NCBI GenBank assembly: GCA_026027325.1 | Contig: JAMSLZ010000001.1 | Location: 1 to 64,000 of the forward strand | Length of the DNA: 64,000 nt | Direction: 5' to 3' | Source: Actinomucor elegans | Lineage: Eukaryota; Mucoromycota; Mucoromycetes; Mucorales; Mucoraceae | Part shown: one piece after another, positions 61,415 through 64,000 of the stretch | How positions within the stretch are numbered: the first letter of the stretch is position 1 | How the letters are laid out: each line of letters begins with the position of its first letter | The notes under the pieces: generated by a model | What the model was told of the DNA's origin: nothing | Database searches by the model: none | Seen by the model: the letters and a program-made list of their open reading frames with translations, nothing else | Made by a program: the position numbers and the translations under genes

Positions 61415-62971
61415 CCCCACTCTTCTTCCGCTAACCAAATTTTTCTACACTTGTTGTAGTGAAAAAATTTTTTAAGCAGTTTAAACACGACTAACCTCAG
61501 CAAAACTAATAACCAATCTATCAAAACAGTACTGGCCAACATTTCTGTGTCTTCATCTCCTTCATCTGACAAAATCTCGTCAAATTCTGAACACATTTGT
61601 CCGATTTCGCCATCTCTCCATTGTGAAAACATTACGAAGCAAGATCGCAACATCATCTCTTCCGATCAAGTTCAAACTTTGTCAGAACCTTCCTCTCCGC
61701 CCCAAAAGCACGCTGAATTTTTTTCACTGGGTGTTAAAAGGCAGTTTTCATCGCTTTCACCACCTCTTTTTCAAGCCGATTTATTTTCACTTAAAAAAAC
61801 GTCGACCAGCTACTCACACCTCAAGCCAACCAAACTACAGACACCACCAGCCTTCAGTTTGGATTTTTCACCAGCTACTGCTCCCACTACCACCAAAATG
61901 ACCGGTATTGTTGATCAGTCAGCATTACAACCATTCATGCAAGAGGTCAATCAGCGTTTGAGTCGACTTGAAGACGCTTATAGCGAAATCTTTCGACTGC
62001 AAAAGGCTCTTGCAGAATCCGAATCTGCTCGCCGAGCTCTCGAAGCTCAAGTTGCCTCTCTTTTGGCCCCTAAAAAGGCTAAAATCACCGCCAAGGCTGT
62101 TACTCTTCCTCTTCCTTCTTCTGGTGCTGCTGTTGTTGGTAAGTCAACAGCTAGCTATGCTTCTGTTGCTGCCACCAATGTGTGCAGCAAGAAACCAAAA
62201 AAGAAGACTTTGCTTCCACCACCTCGCCGTGCTGCCGCCACAATTGCTCGCCTCTTTGGCCCTAACACTGGTATCCCTCCAGGATATCAGTTTGTGTACT
62301 ACTCTACCTCTGTTCGCCGCCCGTTGAAAGAACTGCGTCAGTCCCTTCAGGCCATTGGCTTGAACAACTCTCGCATTCTGGATATACAATATCCTACAAG
62401 TCGTGTTGTTTCGTTCCTGTTGCATAACGACTATACACTTGAATTTACTACAGCTATGCATGCCAATGGCCGTGGTGGTTCCCCTTGCCTGGATTTTGAT
62501 CCTTACGACCCTGCCAACCTCAAGGATCCCAAGTTTGCTTCTCTTTCTGGTGACTTGCGAGTCCAAAAGGCTCGCGAGGTTGAAAACCTTCGTTGTCTCC
62601 GTGCTGTCTCGTTTGTCCGTCGTCCTCTTCGTGTCTCTGTTGCTCGTTCGTTTCTTGAAAAAGAGCGAATAAACCAAAAGCAATTCGATTCCATTTTGGC
62701 TGAAGAACTCGCTGCCCACTCTGCTTCTTCTCCTCCTGGTCCCACCAGCTCCTCCTCAAGTCCACCCTCTGATGAAAAGAGGTTAGCAAGGAAACAGCGC
62801 TTGTGCTATCTAAGCTATCTCCTTCATCATGACAAGGAAACTGCGTCTCTGTTGTCTCGCGTCCCCTCTCCGACTGTCTCTCAAGTGGAAGAAGCGGAGA
62901 TGATGACCGAGTAATTCCCCCGTTTTTTCTCTTGCTTGCCGCTTTCGTCGTTTTCCTTTTTCTCTCTCCCT
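61415..62971 (+). mobile_element. LINE-6, diverged LINE relative, 5' end and ORF1 only
   Basis: It begins with the same CACTCTTCTTYCGCT head as the other LINEs, but the 5' UTR and ORF1 are a different family. No ORF2 is visible before DCT-C enters at about 62972, and the stop of ORF1 is not followed by ATG as in the other units. Confidence 0.7.
61898..62914 (+). CDS. LINE-6 ORF1-like protein, 338 aa
   Basis: It starts MTGIVDQSALQPF, with a coiled coil (residues about 10-55, FMQEVNQRLSRLEDAYSEI...) and then an ASVAATN motif like the ASVAAAP of LINE-3 ORF1. The RRM-like domain follows (PPPRRAAATIARLFG, GYQFVYYSTSVRRPLKELRQ, SRILDIQYPTSRVVSFLLHN), aligning with the LINE-3 domain through its FTYVYLGRSRK and VIDVCFPASGVIGILLHT segments. 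The C terminus is Ser/Pro-rich (SSSSPPSDEKR) and longer than in the others. The same frame stays open upstream to 61547 without an ATG, so an upstream non-AUG start or a missed exon is possible. Confidence 0.75.
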   Translation: MTGIVDQSALQPFMQEVNQRLSRLEDAYSEIFRLQKALAESESARRALEAQVASLLAPKKAKITAKAVTLPLPSSGAAVVGKSTASYASVAATNVCSKKPKKKTLLPPPRRAAATIARLFGPNTGIPPGYQFVYYSTSVRRPLKELRQSLQAIGLNNSRILDIQYPTSRVVSFLLHNDYTLEFTTAMHANGRGGSPCLDFDPYDPANLKDPKFASLSGDLRVQKAREVENLRCLRAVSFVRRPLRVSVARSFLEKERINQKQFDSILAEELAAHSASSPPGPTSSSSSPPSDEKRLARKQRLCYLSYLLHHDKETASLLSRVPSPTVSQVEEAEMMTE

Positions 62972-63253
62972 GGAGGTCATACAGATACTCGCAATTGTTG
63001 TACAATTACTCGTACAGGTTCTGGGTTAGTGGATGACCTTAGGTATTTACTCATGGGCATATTTTTGGCTGCTGTGATGTTCTCTGGATATGTGTACCCA
63101 TTTAAATGGCTATTTCCAATTTTTAAAACGGCTAGAAATATTTGGAATGCCGGAGACATATTGTATAACCACATTCTATTGCACCCGGTCATCCACTAAC
63201 CCAGAACCTGTACGAGTAATTGTACAACAATTGCGAGTATCTGTATGACCTCC
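62972..63253. repeat. 67-bp perfect terminal inverted repeats (MITE-like, or the DCT-C left repeat)
   Basis: 62972-63038 and 63187-63253 are perfect inverse complements (67 bp), with 148 bp between them. No short target duplication is obvious directly outside. It is either an independent MITE or, by analogy with DCT-A and DCT-B, the terminal repeat of DCT-C. Confidence 0.85.
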
Positions 63254-63458
63254 TAGTGGGATATCTCACCACACACTGGTAGACATACGTTCCATAGCAA
63301 GGTAGTAGAGAGGGGGGGGGCAAAAGGGATGATCTTGTCCAGAGACCTGAATAGTTTCAGCCCCCCTGGGAATGGAAACTAAGGAGCCTAAGGTTGTAGT
63401 ACGAGTAACATGTGTTGACAGTTGGGCGAAGCTTTTAAAAAGAATCCCCTTGTGGAAC
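63254..63458. other. DCT-C spacer between the repeat unit and the transposase stop
   Basis: 205 bp without a gene. It contains a run of nine or ten G near 63311-63320. Confidence 0.4.
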
Positions 63459-64000
63459 CTACTTCTTCCGCCTTCTTCTAACGTCTTTCTCATACTCGAT
63501 AATAATATCAGAGTCGTCGAAGTTGTTAGGAGAAAGCCAACTATTGCTACTCTCATCATAGCCTACCCACCTAACCAAATACTCTCTACGATGCTTTGGT
63601 CCACGATGCCCAACAATGGCCTCAACCTCGTAGTGTCCTTGTGGTAAGTCCTCGTCGATGGGTTCGTCATCAGAGCCATTATCTTCGTTCACCCCCAAAG
63701 AGAGAAACTGCTGCTGTATTTCTTTTACCATCTCAGCATCTTGGGACTTTTCCGCAATTTTGTAAGGGTACTTACTACGTCATAGGCATTCTTACTGCTG
63801 CCATTTGGAAAGTCGAAGTTAGGCTGCATCCAAAAAGTATGTTGTTCAGAGCTAGAAACACACCCAATGTTAACAAACTTCTTGATGTTTGCAAGAAGAC
63901 ATGCAAGCTTGAACTGTACCGTGAATGTCTCCATCTCGGTAACTCGAATAACGCCTTTACCGTTGAATCGTTGAAATAAGGTTCCAATCTCTCCAAACGT
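63459..64000 (-). pseudogene. DCT-C transposase C-terminal part with chromodomain
   Basis: From the window edge the minus-strand frame reads TFGEIGTLFQRF...TEMETFTVQFKLACLLANIKKF..., homologous to the DCT-B region ASLGKVFKRFDAK...KLETYNIQLKLACALLNIKKF. A stop at about 63725-63727 is followed in another frame by MVKEIQQQFLSLG, matching DCT-B NLMKDYQHDLLN, so one frameshift or a short unrecognised intron lies near 63730-63770 (a GTAAGT is present). The C terminus is a chromodomain (HYEVEAIVGHRG, REYLVRWVGYDESSNSW, NNFDDSDI), ending in an Arg/Lys tail. The DDE core would lie beyond the window. Its base composition is less AT-rich than DCT-A and DCT-B. Confidence 0.75.

Larger units (their letters stand above)
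62972..64000 (-). mobile_element. DCT-C: third DDE-chromodomain element, right part outside window
   Basis: Entered after a CTCTCTCCCT tract. The left boundary is a 282-bp repeat unit (62972-63253) bounded by GGAGGTCATACAG and its inverse complement CTGTATGACCTCC. Inside it lies TAG, comparable to the CTC-TAA inner edge of DCT-B. A minus-strand gene with the DCT transposase C terminus follows. Whether a second copy of the repeat exists right of 64000 cannot be seen, so the boundary call is partly inference. Confidence 0.5.

Noticed and set aside
62144..62719. 191-codon minus-strand ORF
   Set aside because: Antisense to LINE-6 ORF1, which has recognisable domains; the antisense frame has none.
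63725..63775. Intron in the DCT-C transposase using GTAAGT
   Set aside because: A donor-like GTAAGT is present, but the only nearby AG would give an intron of about 30-36 nt, shorter than the 50-70 nt introns seen here. A frameshift is equally likely, so no intron was annotated.

Overview
The window is a solid block of transposable elements; I see no host gene, rRNA, tRNA or CRISPR array. It is eukaryotic: two kinds of gene carry short (about 50-70 nt) GT..AG introns, and the elements are LINEs, Ty3 chromoviruses, CACTA, Tc1/mariner and other DDE transposons. The AT-rich flanks, short introns and the LINE type (ORF1, then an endonuclease-RT ORF2 with a C-terminal zinc motif) suggest an early-diverging fungus, probably Mucoromycota. 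In Mucor, LINEs of this general kind (Grem-LINE1) cluster around centromeres, so a pericentromeric or other heterochromatic location is a reasonable inference, not something shown here. Layout: the backbone is a head-to-tail array of six LINE units, all on the + strand, joined at the same junction (ACATCCCC then CACTCTTCTT). Everything else is inserted into these units, usually with recognisable target-site duplications (TSDs). LINE-1 (4440-15544) is cut by DCT-A (5149-7581) and CACTA-2 (7931-14691), and its 5' part is cut off by CACTA-1 (1-4439, left end outside the window). LINE-2 (15545-30406) holds CACTA-3 (16342-23720) and DCT-B (24205-26812, itself holding a Ty3 solo LTR). LINE-3 (30407-35277) is uninterrupted. 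A complete Ty3 element (Ty3-1, 35278-41401) sits exactly in the LINE-3/LINE-4 junction. LINE-4 (41402-53901) is split by an element with 8-bp TSDs (43818-51431), which is itself split by a second complete Ty3 element (Ty3-2, 44156-50269). A solo-LTR-like insertion (53902-54992) lies in the LINE-4/LINE-5 junction. LINE-5 (54993-61414) carries a mariner fold-back (56171-57733). LINE-6 (61415-62971) is a diverged relative that is cut by DCT-C (62972 to beyond the window). The most unusual system is DCT (my working name for DDE-chromodomain transposon; three members). These very AT-rich elements encode a Harbinger/IS5-like DDE transposase ending in a chromodomain, yet they are bounded by long LTR-like direct repeats. 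Each repeat has its own short inverted ends (GAG...CTC). All three sit just after a CTCTCTC tract, and two made the same CTT duplication. The Ty3 integrases also end in chromodomains, so two unrelated mobile classes in this array share the same presumed heterochromatin-reading module. Many of the broken reading frames are broken by single missing bases, mostly in homopolymers, which may be sequencing error rather than decay.
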